Assembly (NCBI GenBank): GCA_036937835.1 | Contig: CM072881.1 | Location: forward strand, 955,001-1,019,000 | Length of the DNA stretch: 64,000 nt | Source: Pampus argenteus | Lineage: Eukaryota; Chordata; Actinopteri; Scombriformes; Stromateidae | Direction of reading: 5' to 3' | Part shown: positions 51,389 to 63,858 of the stretch, piece after piece | How positions within the stretch are numbered: position 1 is the first letter of the stretch | How the letters are laid out: each line of letters opens with the position of its first letter | The notes under the pieces: generated by a model | Told to the model about the DNA's origin: nothing | What the model saw: only the letters and a program-made list of their open reading frames with translations | The model's database searches: none | Made by a program: the position numbers and the translations under genes

Positions 51389-52126
51389 TAGTGATGCTCC
51401 GATCGCCATTTTTTGGGCCGATCACCGATACCGATCACCAAAAAACTTGATCTGCCAAGTGCCGATCACTGCCGATCAAAGAATGAATTTAAAATTTTAA
51501 ATACCGTATTTTCCGGACTATAGAGCGCACCTAAATATAAGGCGCACCCACTAAAATTTGAATGAAATATATATTTTGTCACATATAAGCCGCACCGGAC
51601 TATAAGTCGCCGATATATACATACCCCGATACATAGGTGTTTATTCATATACTGAACTGATTGTTTACGAACAGTGCCGCAATAAAAGCAGCATCAAACA
51701 CGGCAATAAAAGTTCTGATAAACAAAACAGAAAAGTCATTGATGGTTTTATTCATCTTCCTCCTGCGTACTGAAACCATTATTGTGCAGTGTGCGGGAGG
51801 AAAAGGTGACAGCGGCTGTCACTGTTAAAGCGCAACTGCGCAACTATTAAAGTTGCTTCATTCTCTCATGAAATGAAGCCACACGACACTGAAGTCGTCC
51901 TCTTTAGTGTCAGAGTTGAACAGCGTCAGATAATCTTCATCACATACCGTCTCACCGCGGCTGCACGTCAGCTTGCCGTTAATGAATCTATGGCATAGAA
52001 CGTCGCTAATAATGTACGTCACGTGATCGGCTTCCTGATCGGCATGTTTTTCCGATCGCCGATCAAGCTATTTTTAGACAATATCGGCCGATCATGAACG
52101 GCAGCCGATCAATCGGAGCAACACTA
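51389..52126. mobile_element. composite hAT (family C ends) carrying half of a pogo-like element
   Basis: The outer ends TAGTGATGCTCCGATCGCC and TCGGAGCAACACTA are family C hAT termini in reverse orientation to the 40030 copy. They are flanked by a perfect 8-bp duplication atatatta (51381-51388 and 52127-52134). The central block 51502-51998 is not hAT but the reversed right half of the pogo-like element at 44217, from its terminus to its hairpin centre. The hAT middle of about 130 bp seen in the 40030 copy is replaced. The perfect duplication suggests the chimera moved as one unit, or that the inner event came later and left the ends intact. Confidence 0.82.
51502..51998 (-). mobile_element. 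half pogo-like element inside the composite hAT
   Basis: It begins TACCGTATTTTCCGGACTAT and follows the complement of 45033 down to about 44535 (gcgcaccta, cggcgatat-type segments, the acidic-tail region, then gccgttaatgaatctatggc). It stops at catag, the centre of the hairpin seen at 44506-44562, and the other half is missing. Only one terminal repeat remains. Confidence 0.78.
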
Positions 52127-54927
52127 ATATATTATATATAAATACATACACTTTATTCAATACCGTCTTCCAGGTAATGGGTTAAAGTAGACATGACTGA
52201 GCCGAGTTCAGTTGGTGAAGTCAGATAAATCATAGTTCTTTTGTGTGTTCATTCTGTTCTCTACCGCTGTGCTGCAATCCGGTGGTGAAGGAGTTAAGTT
52301 CTGTGCAGTGGGTGAACTCAAAGGAACTGGCGTTCACGTGGCTAAGCCGCTGTTGCTATGGGAGTGAGGCCAGACAGAGGAGAAAGAAACCCCTCTCTCT
52401 CCGTCTCTCTCACATTCCCATTTTCTCCCTCCCTCTGCCAGAGAGCTGCCTGGCTATAAAACCTAACGACTAATGAGAGTACACAACGCTCTCTCTCGCC
52501 TTCTCTTCATTTTTCAAATAGCATTCACTCTCTCTTTCACTTCATCTCTCTCTCTCTCTCTCTCTCCATTCTTCTCTCTCTGTGCGTCTTTCCCTCTCTT
52601 GATGTCTGAATATGACAGTGTGTGAGATTTAAAGAACATAACAACGGCCATCCAATGTCTCTGCCAGCTTCTTTCCACTGAAAACCTATTAGGAACCTTT
52701 ACTGACCGTGCATTTCAGACCATTACAGTACTAACAGAAATTCAATTCAGCACTAATTTAAAAGACCAAAAAAGACCAAGCTGAGAAAAGAAGCCATAAA
52801 ACTATAACTTGGAGAAGAAAAACAAAACCATACGCTTGTTGTTTCTATAATTTCTGGTGGAATATTTATTAAAGCAGATATGATGTAGAGGGTACAGCTT
52901 CCTCTCTTCTGAAGTAGCATAACCAATAAACATGTCATGCAGCACAATGAAAACCATCACTACATAAGAAATAAGACCTCTTAATAATGAGATATTTATG
53001 CTATACTGCAAGAACTTTTTAGGATGGGAACCAAGTATTATTTTCATTATCACTTCACATGCAGATTATTTTCTCAATCAATCCATTATTCATTTTATGA
53101 AAATTATCTCTAACCATTTTGCATTTTTGTGATGCTTTTCTGCACAGTATTTGATTGCATATTACACACTACATCAAGTAGTTATTAGGCTATTAGGCTT
53201 ATTTATGGTGGGTCACAAGACACTTTTGATAATGGTCGCAGACAGGAAATGAGAGAACAGGTCAGGGAGGACTGAACAGGTCAGGACTGGGAGAACAGGA
53301 CAACATATAATAGCACAGGGCAACTACAGCGATGGACAGGTGCTAGACTAAAGCTGGAGGGGTATCTGCAACACAGCTAATCCAATAATCTAAGTGTCTG
53401 TCTAGAGTAGTAGTAGTAATAGTAGTAACACAGGCCACTGCACTGAGGATACTGCCACACATCACAATATGCAATTAAAACTGCCTATCAGGAGCTTTGC
53501 TATCGATGTTTTCAGTTGAAGCTGACTTCTTTCTCTCTCATGCATCGAGAGAACAAACTGTTCTGTAGTGCTGCAAAGAAATAACAGGCCTCCTCTTTGA
53601 AATTCAACAAGGAGAGACTGTGAGGAGAGCCTATTGTCATTCATCTCCTCGTAGTGTCCCGCTGGCACAAAGCAACCATGTTAATGTAATGAATTAGTTG
53701 ATGACAAAGTGAATTATATTACAGGGTCAACTGGTGCCACTGAGGATGGTCGCAATCATGCAGGCAGTTAAGACAGTCCCAGAAATGAGCATCAGGTGAC
53801 ATCTCGTCTTCTGCTCTAAAGAAAAGATACAGGCAGACTAGACGGACATGCATGAGCCACAGTTGCTCAAACCATTCAGGAGATGTTCCAAACTGAACAA
53901 ACACAACCTCCTCATTACTGGCTACACCAAAATAACTTTCCTCACATTCTTTGGTAAAACAGTCTAGTTAGAGGGCCTGGCCAGTATTCCCTGACAGCAG
54001 TGTTCAAAAATACTCAGGACAGCTCCAGGTCCAACAAACAACATGGAATGAAATGATTCTTTCAGTGTAGCGTAGCAAAGGTGTTGAATTTTAGAAGGAC
54101 TTAGTAATGTAAGTGTCATAGTTGGTGATGGTGTAATCCCTGTACTTTTGACCCAGACAGGACAGGACAGGAATTTGGGAGGAAATACCAAATATCTGTA
54201 CATTTTAGACCAAACTGCCACTTTCAGTGTAAATATCTCAGCAGTGGGTACATGACCATAGCATATTTTGTCTCAAATAAGAGATGCAGGGGCTTCATTC
54301 AGATCAGCCAGGAGCACACCGTCTGTCTCATGGTGTGATGAGATACAGCAGTCAGACAGGCTGAGGTTTACTCATTTCATATCCCAGACACAGTCACAGT
54401 CTGTCTGGGCTGCTTTCTCACTCAATGTTTTACTATGAGACTCTGGATTTACTGTTTAGGTTAACAAATACAGTTCAGCAGTATGATCAATCAAAAAGTA
54501 GTTTAACAAAAATCTATCATTTCAAGCTGTGCAATGATGACAACAGACATCAACATACACCCTTGTTACACCTAACTGCACTGACCATTTGCTGTGCCGT
54601 CACTGGTCTTTTCTTGCTGGCCATTTTCAAGCTGAAAAAACACAGTGCTTGATCTGGAACACATCTCTCCTAAAGTATCTACTGAAATCTGGTTCTGAAT
54701 GAATTTGAGGCAAGTAAATCAGTTGTACAGTTGTTGAGTGATGTCTCGCTTTCAGTAGTTGTTCATGTCATCATCTGAACATCTAATGATGAGTCTGTAT
54801 GTAGGCTATCTGACTGAGATGAAATTCACCCTTGAGTGTTTTAAGCAAACAGTCTTGGTCATGAGACATAGTCAGTTTATGTGTAGCCAATTAAATACTG
54901 GTTTGTGTTCTGGTAATGCATATTGAC
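52127..54927. other. intron 1 stretch without recognised genes
   Basis: Holds a TC-rich patch at 52460-52600, the MITE fragment at 53195 and a tag/taa run at 53404. No coding region is supported. Confidence 0.55.
53195..53245. mobile_element. end fragment of the PIF/Harbinger-like MITE
   Basis: AGGCTTATTTATGGTGGGTC followed by acaagacacttttgataatg matches the left end of the 50870 element at most positions. The matching right end was not found. Confidence 0.55.
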
Positions 54928-55037
54928 TAGGGGTGTGACGAGATCTGTTGTCCAGGCATTCATATTTGTAATTTTGTAATCTCGTCTCGTCTCGATCTCG
55001 TGAACCCAATCTCGTGTCATGTCTCGTCACATCCCTA
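54928..55037. mobile_element. hAT MITE family A, 110-bp deletion derivative
   Basis: It starts TAGGGGTGTGACGAGATCT and ends GTCTCGTCACATCCCTA. The perfect 8-bp duplication is atattgac at 54920-54927 and 55038-55045. Compared with the 289-bp copy it lacks the block from the first 'ccaacaagcagcc' unit to just before 'gttgtccagg', yet retains both ends and a perfect duplication. Confidence 0.88.
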
Positions 55038-55414
55038 ATATTGACTAAAAAATTATATTGCTTATTGCAAAATTTATACAACACAATGTAAGGGTCAGAA
55101 TTCACACACAATCTCTATAGAAGTGAGATCTAATTAGTAGTCATGATATGTTTACCAGCCTCTGGTGCTTGCCGAGTTTCATCTGCCTTCTATTGTCAGT
55201 GTTCCAAAAAGCCACTGTGTATTTTGAAGAATACATGATTCTAAGATACCAATTCCATCGCAGCGGAGTGTGATGAGAATAGAACTGGTATAACAGCACA
55301 GTATACCAGCAGCTGTTGAGTAGTGGAGCCTAATGTATTCCCAGGGTTATCTGGGAAGCTTGCAAACCTACAGACGTTATAGATGCCTTATGTAGTGGAG
55401 CTTTAGTGCGTTTA

Positions 55415-55450
55415 GTGTGCGTGTGTGTGTGCGTGCGTGCGTGCGTGCTT
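55415..55450 (+). repeat. compound (TG)n(CGTG)n microsatellite
   Basis: TG repeats pass into tandem cgtg units. Confidence 0.92.
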
Positions 55451-56834
55451 AAGAGAGAGACAGAGATGGGGGAAGGGTACATCCAGCCAGCCCATCCTGG
55501 CTTCAGATTACATTTTGTTTCCTTAGGCACCAGAAAACAAACCACTAACACTCTCTGTATCCAGTTACTGTGCTGCCCAAACACATAACTTGGATGTCAT
55601 ATAGCAATACTGCAGCTCTCTGTGCTTATATCAACCTGATAAAGACTCACAATGACACTATTTTACTGACAGTTTTAGTTTCTGTGATTATACCGCAGCC
55701 AAATATTACAAGACAGAAAGAAAGAGAGCCTGAGGTGTTACTGTACAGCCTGTATACCACAGCACAAACAAATACTGCACTGAATGGATATATAGACATT
55801 AAATCATGTCTGAAGGTCACTCAGTGACTAAATGAGTGAGCTATTCTGTTTCAAAGGAAACTTGTTGATATGATGATATTAAGGCTGACTGTACAGGACT
55901 AATAAATCCCATTATTCTCTGTGTCTACTAAATGCAGTGCCAGAGGAACACAATGCCCAACAGTGATACTCCTTTTATTCTTATATTTTGGAATAGGGCT
56001 GAGTGATATGGATGAGATTATCCTCATTAGTATTGGGATAATTATTTAAGATACCTTACATACAGTAAGATACAGTATTTCCCAATAGAGAAAAATGATG
56101 AGAAATTCATTTGGATAGAAGAAATGTTTATATCATCATGATGTTATTGTGATGGATTCTGCCAATATTGAAATGCAAGAATAAATGTTTGAGTGTGTAG
56201 TTTTTCACCTCATTATTTGACTAAATTTAATTTAATTGGGACTCTGGATCAGTAATCATTTACTGTCAGATTTTAACAAGTAGACAAAATTGAGTTTATT
56301 CTGTACACTGAACAGTAATGCTATTCACACTCTCACACACAGCTTAGAAATGTTTCTAAGCTGTCTGAACTGCAGCATTGGAACAGCCAGCATGGATTCT
56401 GTATGTGGAAGGTTCTCTTGTGGTCACAGCCTGTCATTTTCTGCTGATTAGCCACACAGAGATGAACCTCAGGCCACAGCCCTAAAAACAAACTAGCAGC
56501 ACTGCTACTGTACACGCGCACGCACACACAGTAGGCTATTGGAAAACAAAGGCTCCTATAGGCAGTGACCTGGCTGCCCTGCTCTTTTCATTCATTGTGA
56601 ATCCAGATGAGTGTGGCAGTTTTATGCTTCGTGTGCCAGCGTAGCGTTCCGCTGCTGAGCTTTTTCATTTCTTTCAGCTTCTATCAGTCCCTCAAGTCCC
56701 CCGCAAAAAGTAGCCGTATGTGAGGGAAATACAATGCCCTGTATTCCACTGTGTGTGTCACTGCCGTTCAGGTTCTCAGCTCTCCTGCTGCATGTCTATT
56801 CCACAGTCTCTCTTGTTGTCTACTGTCCTTTTAC

Positions 56835-57074
56835 TAGGGGTGTGGCGAGATTTGTTGTCCAACAAGCAGCCGGAAAACACATGCATAACTATTTGCGACG
56901 CCCCCGCCACTTTTAAATTGTGATCCAACAAGCAGCCGAATGACGTCGGAAAACAAAAAAACAAAGTTAAATAAAAGTCTGTTGTCCAGGCATTCATATT
57001 TGTAATTTAGTTTTCTTAAAATCTCGTCTCGTCTCGATCTCGTGAACCCAATCTCGTGTCTCGTCTCACCCCTA
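56835..57074. mobile_element. hAT MITE family A, 240-bp copy
   Basis: It starts TAGGGGTGTGGCGAGATTTG and ends GTGTCTCGTCTCACCCCTA, with the perfect 8-bp duplication ccttttac at 56827-56834 and 57075-57082. It retains both 'caacaagcagccg' units but lacks about 40 bp near the left end present in the 289-bp copy. Confidence 0.88.
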
Positions 57075-59154
57075 CCTTTTACGCATCTTTAGCATCTAAC
57101 ACAGTGCAGTGCAATCTTGGGAATGTAGACGCATTTCTTATTTGTTTAAATGATTTATCTGGTGCATCTCCTACTCTCCAATGGGCTCATCTAAAGCCTT
57201 TGCCATTGGCACCGTTAATCCATCAAGTTTTTATATATTTCATATAAAGATTTGTAGAATTCTGCAAAGGATTGAGCTATTTCATCTGGGTTTGTGAGAG
57301 GGTTGGTTGAATAGCTTCTGTACTACATATGATGGCCACTGCTATCTTTCCAATCATTTGTTCCAGTTCTTGCTGTCTCGCTTCCCTCTTCTTTTTGGTA
57401 CGTAGTGAACTTGAGACTGTATGTCCCATGACAGTCCAGTAGGTCAAAGGGCAGCAATATCCTTTTATCAGTATGGCTAAAATATAATCATGAAATATTC
57501 CCCTAAAGAAAGCAGAAGGTTAATTAATAATATACAACAGAAACAGCGTGACTACAGTAAACACTGAATAAATGACAGAAAATAATGATAATGTAAACAA
57601 CTGCACATTATATCAAATGCCTTGTTTCAAACGCCTCTCAAACATCTGTGAGGTAGTATCCTGAACATTGATTAAAGAAAAGAAAAGTATAAATGTTGGG
57701 GATGATTATGCTACTGTAAATAGTTTGAATACTGCACATTCTTGGCAGCTTCACTCTGGAGGTTTCTTGCATTACAAAGAAAAAAAATCTTTCAACTGCC
57801 TCAGGCCGCAGGGTTTCTTTATAATGAATTGAGGCATTGAGGCATTATTAACACAGTGGTCCAGTTATCATAGCTTTACCTAAATGTGTAAGGAAAGACC
57901 ATCATACCTGTGTTTAAATATTATTTGTCATTAAGGTTATTACACTTGATAACTCCAGCAAAGTTATACGTTTGATGTTCTCTGTGGTGTGCATTATCAT
58001 GACAGCATATCATTGTCTATAACCCCAGGGGCTCACATAACCGATGCCCCGGCGCCTGTAAAAGTTTAGGCAGGGCAAGCTGATTGGCCAGTCACTGTAC
58101 TCTCCAGACCAGTGATGGTCAATCTGAATCATGGGTACATCCCTATAAACACAGTCTTCATCTTACTCATTGTCATACTTATCAGTACTTGAAGAAAATG
58201 TCCACAAAGTAAACATACAAAGCCCTGGATGGACATAAAGAAAGAGAAGCTTTCTACTTTGTTACCCTGTTGGGAAGAGAATTTGGGTTTTCTCTCTCCG
58301 TCTGTGCCTGGGCCTGTTTGCACGAAGGTGGGGCTGAGTTCCACACACACATACAGTGGAAAGGATGAAATGAACTTTAGGTTTTACTTCCCTCGAGTTA
58401 CCTACTTAGTTACCTACAGCTATATACAGCAACTTTATGTTAATAGTGTTCCAACTGGACATTCATTGTATGTACTGACTGAGTCTAACTAGGCAGGTAT
58501 CTTAAAATAAGTTGAACCTTGCAGCAGTGAGTGTGACCAGCAGCAGCAGGCTATTGTTCTGACTTTATTATCATCAAGGTCATCCATACTCTGAAATGTA
58601 ATTATCATAAATTATCTTCTCTGTATTCCATACTCTCTGGCTTTGCATAAAATATGGAGAAACCTACATTTATACACCATCAATGTACTGTTCCAATATG
58701 TGCATAGATTTATATTTTACATATTTGTGCAATATATCAACATTACATATCCATAACTGAAGTAAAACATGGAAACTTTACTGTTCACATATTACGTATA
58801 CAATGAAAAAAAATTACCATAATTACGGAAGTTATGTTTATCTTTTGCCTGCCAGGCCAAAGAAAAAGTACAAGGGGCCAATAGGAAAGATGTTACATTG
58901 GACAGTGAACCTTGAACTGTAATATACATTATGAGTGCAAACCTTGGATTATTGTACAAAGGATGGTCAGATCCCATCAGGTGCAGTGTTTGTGTAAAGT
59001 GTGTAGAATCAATGTTATATTTATAATGATATGATAATATAAGGCAGCATGTTGAAGCAACTTAACTGCTTAAATAAGGACTGTTAACATTTTAATATTA
59101 AAGCCCAAATCATACTGGGCTTGACCCATCACTGAAGATCACTTATTATCTGGA
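57075..59154. other. intron 1 stretch without recognised genes
   Basis: No transposon or exon recognised. The interval 55038-56834 is similar, with only the TG/CGTG array at 55415 and a possible eroded MITE end near 55997 (gggctgagtgatatgg). Confidence 0.55.
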
Positions 59155-59405
59155 CATTTGCTCAATTGATCAATTTATCATGTGGGCCATAAAATGTCAG
59201 AAACCTCATAACTTAAAGTGACATCTTCAAGTTGCTTATTTTGTCCTAACAATATTCCAGACATCAAAGACATTTTGTTTACTGTCAAAAGTGAGAAATC
59301 CTCATCCATGACATATTTGGCTATTTCAGTTGAAAAATAATAACAGATTAATGGATTATCAAAACTGTTGCAAAATTGTTTATCTATTTATTGTTGCCCA
59401 ACAAA
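59155..59405 (+). repeat. degenerate 'ataaaatgtcagaaa' repeat (same family)
   Basis: Contains ccataaaatgtcagaaacct, tcaagttgcttattttgtcc and attatcaaaactgttgc in the same order as the copies at 3411 and 33228. The ends are eroded. Confidence 0.42.
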
Positions 59406-61460
59406 TGGATTAACTGACACGACCTGAATGGTTAACCGTATATAATCAACACATGAATGTTTCCCACCCCCCTACCAACCAGTGAGAAGGATAAACATTA
59501 CTGATCCAGCCCAACTGATTTGAGACATTTGGTGATTGGTACGTGGTGAATTCAGACAGATCTTTATCAATTAATGGACATACCTACTGACTTTGTATAA
59601 AATGTTATTATTTCCTACAAAGATATGAATGAAACATACAGTCCTGTGCTGCTGGCCTATCTGGCCACAGACACTTGACAAAGGCCTGACAGCTTGGCTT
59701 GACACACTTCTTCTAATCTAATCTCCAATCCTTCTCCACTGTATTCACTCAGCTAGTTAAGCCCTTTGCTAATGAGACTGTGTCCCATTGTATGGAATTA
59801 AACCAGAACACTACTCACTGCCTAAATCACATCACACAAGAACCAATTCTACAAGGGAATTAGGAATCTGGGAGCATGTTTGTTGTGTGATACAAACAAG
59901 TACATGCAATTACACATGTAAGAACTGCAGAGGAAATTAGCTATGACACTGTAGTCGATTCATGGAGTTATGCCTCCTCATTATTCCTGTCAAAAACAGA
60001 CAGGACTTCTTGCAAACATGTGACAGAAAGCTAGTGTCTACATGACCTAAAAAGCCCCACGAGCAGTCTATGACATGTGAAAAGGACCTGTGACATATAA
60101 GCAGGCCTAAATGTATGCATTACAATACACATAGAAACACAAGAACTGAGCTACATCTAATCACCCTCAATAAAATTCACAAAGAATCCCCCTATCAGAG
60201 AGCTATAACTATCAAACACTCATATATGCTGGAAGATGTAACGTCAGGTGATGTCAAGAAATAGCACGTGTCCATAAATAAAACAATAGGAACTATGGTA
60301 GGGTTTGGCCAGTTATCTGCATGGGCATATAGAAGGAGTCTGTGAACAAAAGAAAACGGGGAACAGGCACTGTACACTGAGGCAGTAATGTGCATTAGCT
60401 GGCCAAGGGCTTGTCAGGGCAAATATTTCATTGTTTGCTGGTTTTGGCATGTTGACCCAATATGAAAATACCTCTGTTTTATTTTTTTTAACAGATTTCC
60501 AGCCATCACTGCCTCTCTACCGACTGTATTGAAAATACAGTGATTTCACATCCAGCAGGAAATATGTCTGCTCCTCAAAGCGCCAAAAGTGGCAACACGG
60601 AGTTGTCTTGAAATTGCAGACAATATTTTAGATGAAGACAAACAGCCCATTGTTCAGCCTGCAGCAAGCCAGTTTTCTGTTTTTACAAGTCCTAGCATTC
60701 CTGCGTCCCCGTCCAAGTCAGAAAACACGGGCAGACGTGGCTTTATGTTGGACCACCACGTTCAAATAACGTGGATTGGTAACAAGGATTAGTTCAACGT
60801 AAAGGCTGTAACGCGGTAAATCTAGAAAGCTAACCTTACCTCCGTCAGCTGATTTGCAGTATACAGCAGATTAGAGCATTTAACTGCTCGGGGCTCAAAT
60901 GGCTACACATGATTTACAAAAGCAGCTGTTCTTTGAACACAACACGGTATAACCAGGTGTTATATATAGAAATATACGGTATAATTCCAGGTGTTTTGTC
61001 GTTGTTAACCTGATTACTTTGAAATGAACGCTTTACATGATCCCCTATGGTAGAACCTCACTGTGGTTCTCAGTACTACATCTATTATTATATTAATAAT
61101 ATTTAGGTTTGTCTAAGCCGCAAAAATGGCTTTAAGAAAAGTTGGACAATTTGATGTCTGTGTGCTTTCTATTACTCCCTGCTGGTAGTCCCATTAACCT
61201 GCTTGTTTAAGTGGTCAGGTACCTAACGTTAACTGTTAGTCAAGCTCATACACTTACTAATGCCAAATATTTCGATGAAACAATGTTGAATACAAGCGGT
61301 GTACGCACTGGTCTAGAGAGCCGTAATAACTAAGAAAGCCACATAATAATTTCCGCCTGGCAAGCTCACAACATTGCCTCGCTGGCTAGCCACCAACCAC
61401 ACAGATTTTCCCATTTGCTTTGCATGTAACAGACCAAAGAGGAGGACAGTCAGCGTTTTC
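59406..61460. other. 5' part of intron 1 adjoining exon 1
   Basis: Contains an unexplained plus-strand open frame (about 60544-60792) preceded by a T-rich stretch and AG at 60493-60494. No other feature is supported. CpG density rises towards exon 1. Confidence 0.5.
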
Positions 61461-61465
61461 CTTAC

Positions 61466-61621
61466 CGTCAGGTCCGTGTTGTCGTTGTCCCGATGGTTGA
61501 CTGCTCGTATGACACCAGACCTCCACGGCCACCGACCGATGTCGCTGATTTCAGACGGCTTGTCCCCGCTGACACAGAGGAACCGCTTTCCGACCAGCTC
61601 CGGCCGAGCCTCGACTGCCAT
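61466..61621 (-). CDS. jmjd1c: jmjd1c coding exon 1 (start codon and first 52 codons)
   Basis: This exon encodes the N-terminus of JMJD1C, a nuclear KDM3-family JmjC protein linked to histone H3K9 demethylation and transcriptional co-regulation; the catalytic domain lies far downstream, outside the window. The 52 residues begin MAVEARPELVGKRFLC and continue through WRSGVIRAVNHRDNDN to DLT, closely matching my memory of vertebrate JMJD1C (MAVETRAELVGKRFLC, then WRAGVIRAVSHRD). The start is the ATG at complement 61619-61621, followed by G. The exon ends ACG and is followed on the minus strand by GTAAGG, a canonical donor at 61461-61465. The intron is phase 0, and joining to exon 2 gives DLT-VYVEF, as in the family. 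Without splicing, the frame runs into intron sequence and stops at 61313. The region is CpG-rich, unlike the rest of the window. Identity is recognised from memory, not from a search. Confidence 0.95.
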
Positions 61622-61960
61622 GGCCCTTCGCTGGTCAAACCCCCCCCCTCGAAAAACTTCCCAACAACGACGCCCTTACAGACCTGTCATTTACGACATT
61701 AAACCAGCTCTAAAGAATCCAACGATAGAAAGAAAATAAAAAATAAAAAGTTCTTTGTCGCTAAAAGCTCAAAAACCGACCCGGGGGATTTAAATGTGAA
61801 GCAGTCTCCACCCGCTCGAGCGTCAGTCGCTTTTCTCTCCGCTTAAAAAAACGGTGGAACACTGAACCGCATCACAACCGCCATTCATACTTGTGTTTCT
61901 CCGCTGGATCCCAAGGCATTCACAGACCGTAGCACAGTTGTGTCCCTCCGCTCCATTGAA
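61622..61960 (-). promoter_or_regulatory. jmjd1c: CpG-rich 5' flank / putative 5' UTR and promoter of jmjd1c
   Basis: CG dinucleotides are frequent from about 61440 to 61900 and scarce in most of the window, the usual look of a vertebrate CpG-island promoter. On the minus strand a YY1-like ATGGCGG occurs at 61878-61884. A TATA-like ATTTAAAT lies near 61788. The ATG within the YY1-like site opens a 13-codon frame ending in TAA near 61843 that would be an upstream ORF if transcribed. The transcription start is not determinable here. Confidence 0.5.
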
Positions 61961-62393
61961 ACACATCGGTACTATTTTCGCTAAACTACTTTTAAAAACT
62001 GCTCGGACTTGTAGAACTGCAATGGCTGCTGTTACAGCAAGTAGACAGCTACTGCGACTATTACCACAGTAATACCACTATTATTATTGTTCGTTCTCGT
62101 GCCACTCAGCTACTATAATAAACAGGACCAGCAGAATTTCTGTAGGCTAAAAAGAATTAGAATAAAGAAGAATTCAAATTTACAATATTACCTTACAATA
62201 GAGATACTCCAGAGCTATTGCAGTGGAGTTTTGTTTGTCACTTCTACTGGCCAAGTATGGTTTTATGTGTTTATAGACTATGTTTATAATTTACATATTA
62301 GATAGTGAGAGGGTAATTGCTTTCAACCAATCAATCAATCAAATTTGTATACTTATGGCAACATGTGTTAGTAAACAAATAAGCAAAAATATA

Positions 62394-62587
62394 ATATGTA
62401 CATAAGTATTCACAGCATTTGCTCAATACCTTGTTGTGGCATCTTTGGCACCAATTACAGCCTCAGGTCTTTCAGAATATGAAGCCACAAGCTTGACTCA
62501 CCTAACTTTGGCAGTTTGGCTCATTCCTCTTTACAGAACCTCTCCAGCTCCATCAGGTTGAATGGAGACTGTCAGTGCACAGCCAAG
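62394..62587 (-). pseudogene. 3' fragment of a Tc1-type transposase gene
   Basis: On the minus strand a frame reads FNLMELERFCKEE, then a stop in place of the usual Trp, then AKLPK and a frameshift. Further along, in another frame, VIGAKDATTRY precedes a TGA and a tail cacagcatttgctcaatacc-type sequence seen in complement. These match the C-terminus of a common fish Tc1 family. It lies about 430 bp upstream of the presumed jmjd1c 5' region. Both true ends are missing. Confidence 0.7.
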
Positions 62588-63078
62588 CCTATAGGAAAAA
62601 AAGTAAGCATGACAGAAATAGTGCTTGAAGGACCCCACCAGTGATTTTGCATTTTGTAACCTGTTTGCTAAAAATCACTTGTGCTTTACAATACAACAAT
62701 GACATATATCATACTGAAATAATGGAGACCAAATGCTGTCTACAGAAGATTATCAGGCCCTCCAAAGCACAACACTTATCTGCAATTTTATACATATAAT
62801 TTTCTGATTGTTTATGTATTTTATAATTCATATTCCTGCTGTATTACATTACAACATTTCATTCAGAATTGTAAATGCAAATTACATCATTGCTCCCTTT
62901 CTTTGGAAAGTGGATATACTATTTGCATTGTCTTCCACCAAGAAGGAGCAAGACAGAGAGAAAGTCAGTGAAGGAGAGAATAAGGCAGAGAAATTGAAGG
63001 AGATCACGTGTGTGTGTGTGTGTGTGTGCGCATGCACATGTGGCTCTGTGGAGATTCCATGCTTGTAAGCATTTGCCT

Positions 63079-63084
63079 GTGTGT

Positions 63085-63125
<41 letters not shown>
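63079..63125 (+). repeat. (TG)n microsatellite with one TA step
   Basis: About 23 TG-like units. A shorter TG array sits at 63008-63029 and a (GA)n array at 63233-63272. Confidence 0.94.
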
Positions 63126-63126
<1 letters not shown>

Positions 63127-63227
63127 ATGCGGAGTGGAGGGATCTTAAGGACAGTATAGAGGTATGTGTCAAGCATGTACAAGGCAACCAGCCTGGAGCA
63201 ACTTGCAAGGTGGGATACAAGAGAGGA

Positions 63228-63232
<5 letters not shown>

Positions 63233-63272
<40 letters not shown>
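63233..63272 (+). repeat. (GA)n microsatellite
   Basis: About 20 GA units upstream of jmjd1c. Confidence 0.94.
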
Positions 63273-63276
<4 letters not shown>

Positions 63277-63592
63277 ATAATGATGGAGAGGAAGAGGAGG
63301 ATGACGAGTGAAACAATATAAGAAAAGTGGAAATATGCTGTAGAAATACAGTTGCACTAAGAACACAGGAGACAAAAGAGGAAAGAGGCTACAAAAAGAT
63401 GAAAAAGAGGAAGAAGAACAAGAAAAAAAGTAGAGCTGAGGTGGTTCGTAGTGGTGGATTAAGAAAATGAAACAGTTGAAATTGGACTATGAAGAAATGG
63501 GACTTATATATTGCACGTTTATTGAATAGGTGTAGAAATGATAAAAAGCAGATATTGTGATAACACTCCTATTCAATCCATGCATAAAATGT

Positions 63593-63858
63593 CAAATCAA
63601 ATCAAATCAAATTTTATTTATATAGCCCAAAATCACAAAATACATTTGTCTCAGAGGGCTTTACAATCTGTACAGGGAGTGACACCCTCTGTCCTTAGAC
63701 CCTCGATTCGAGTGAGGAAAAACTTGCCCACCAAAAAACCTTTTAACAGGGAAAAAGGTGGAAGAAACCTCAGGAAGAGCCACAGAGGAGGGATCCCTCT
63801 CCCAGGACGGACAGACGTGCAATGATGTCACATGTACAGAACAATCAACACACACATA
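63593..63858 (-). repeat. retroposon-like repeat with (CAAAT)4 end
   Basis: Four CAAAT units at 63593-63612 lead into tttatttatatagcccaaaa, cagagggctttacaatctgt, ccttagaccctcgattcgag and ccctctcccaggacggacag, all landmarks of a common fish non-LTR retroposon. The pentamer run is probably the 3' tail, putting the element on the minus strand. No coding capacity is seen. Confidence 0.65.

Noticed and set aside
61374..61739. 121-codon plus-strand ORF over jmjd1c exon 1
   Set aside because: Antisense shadow of exon 1 in a CpG-rich region.
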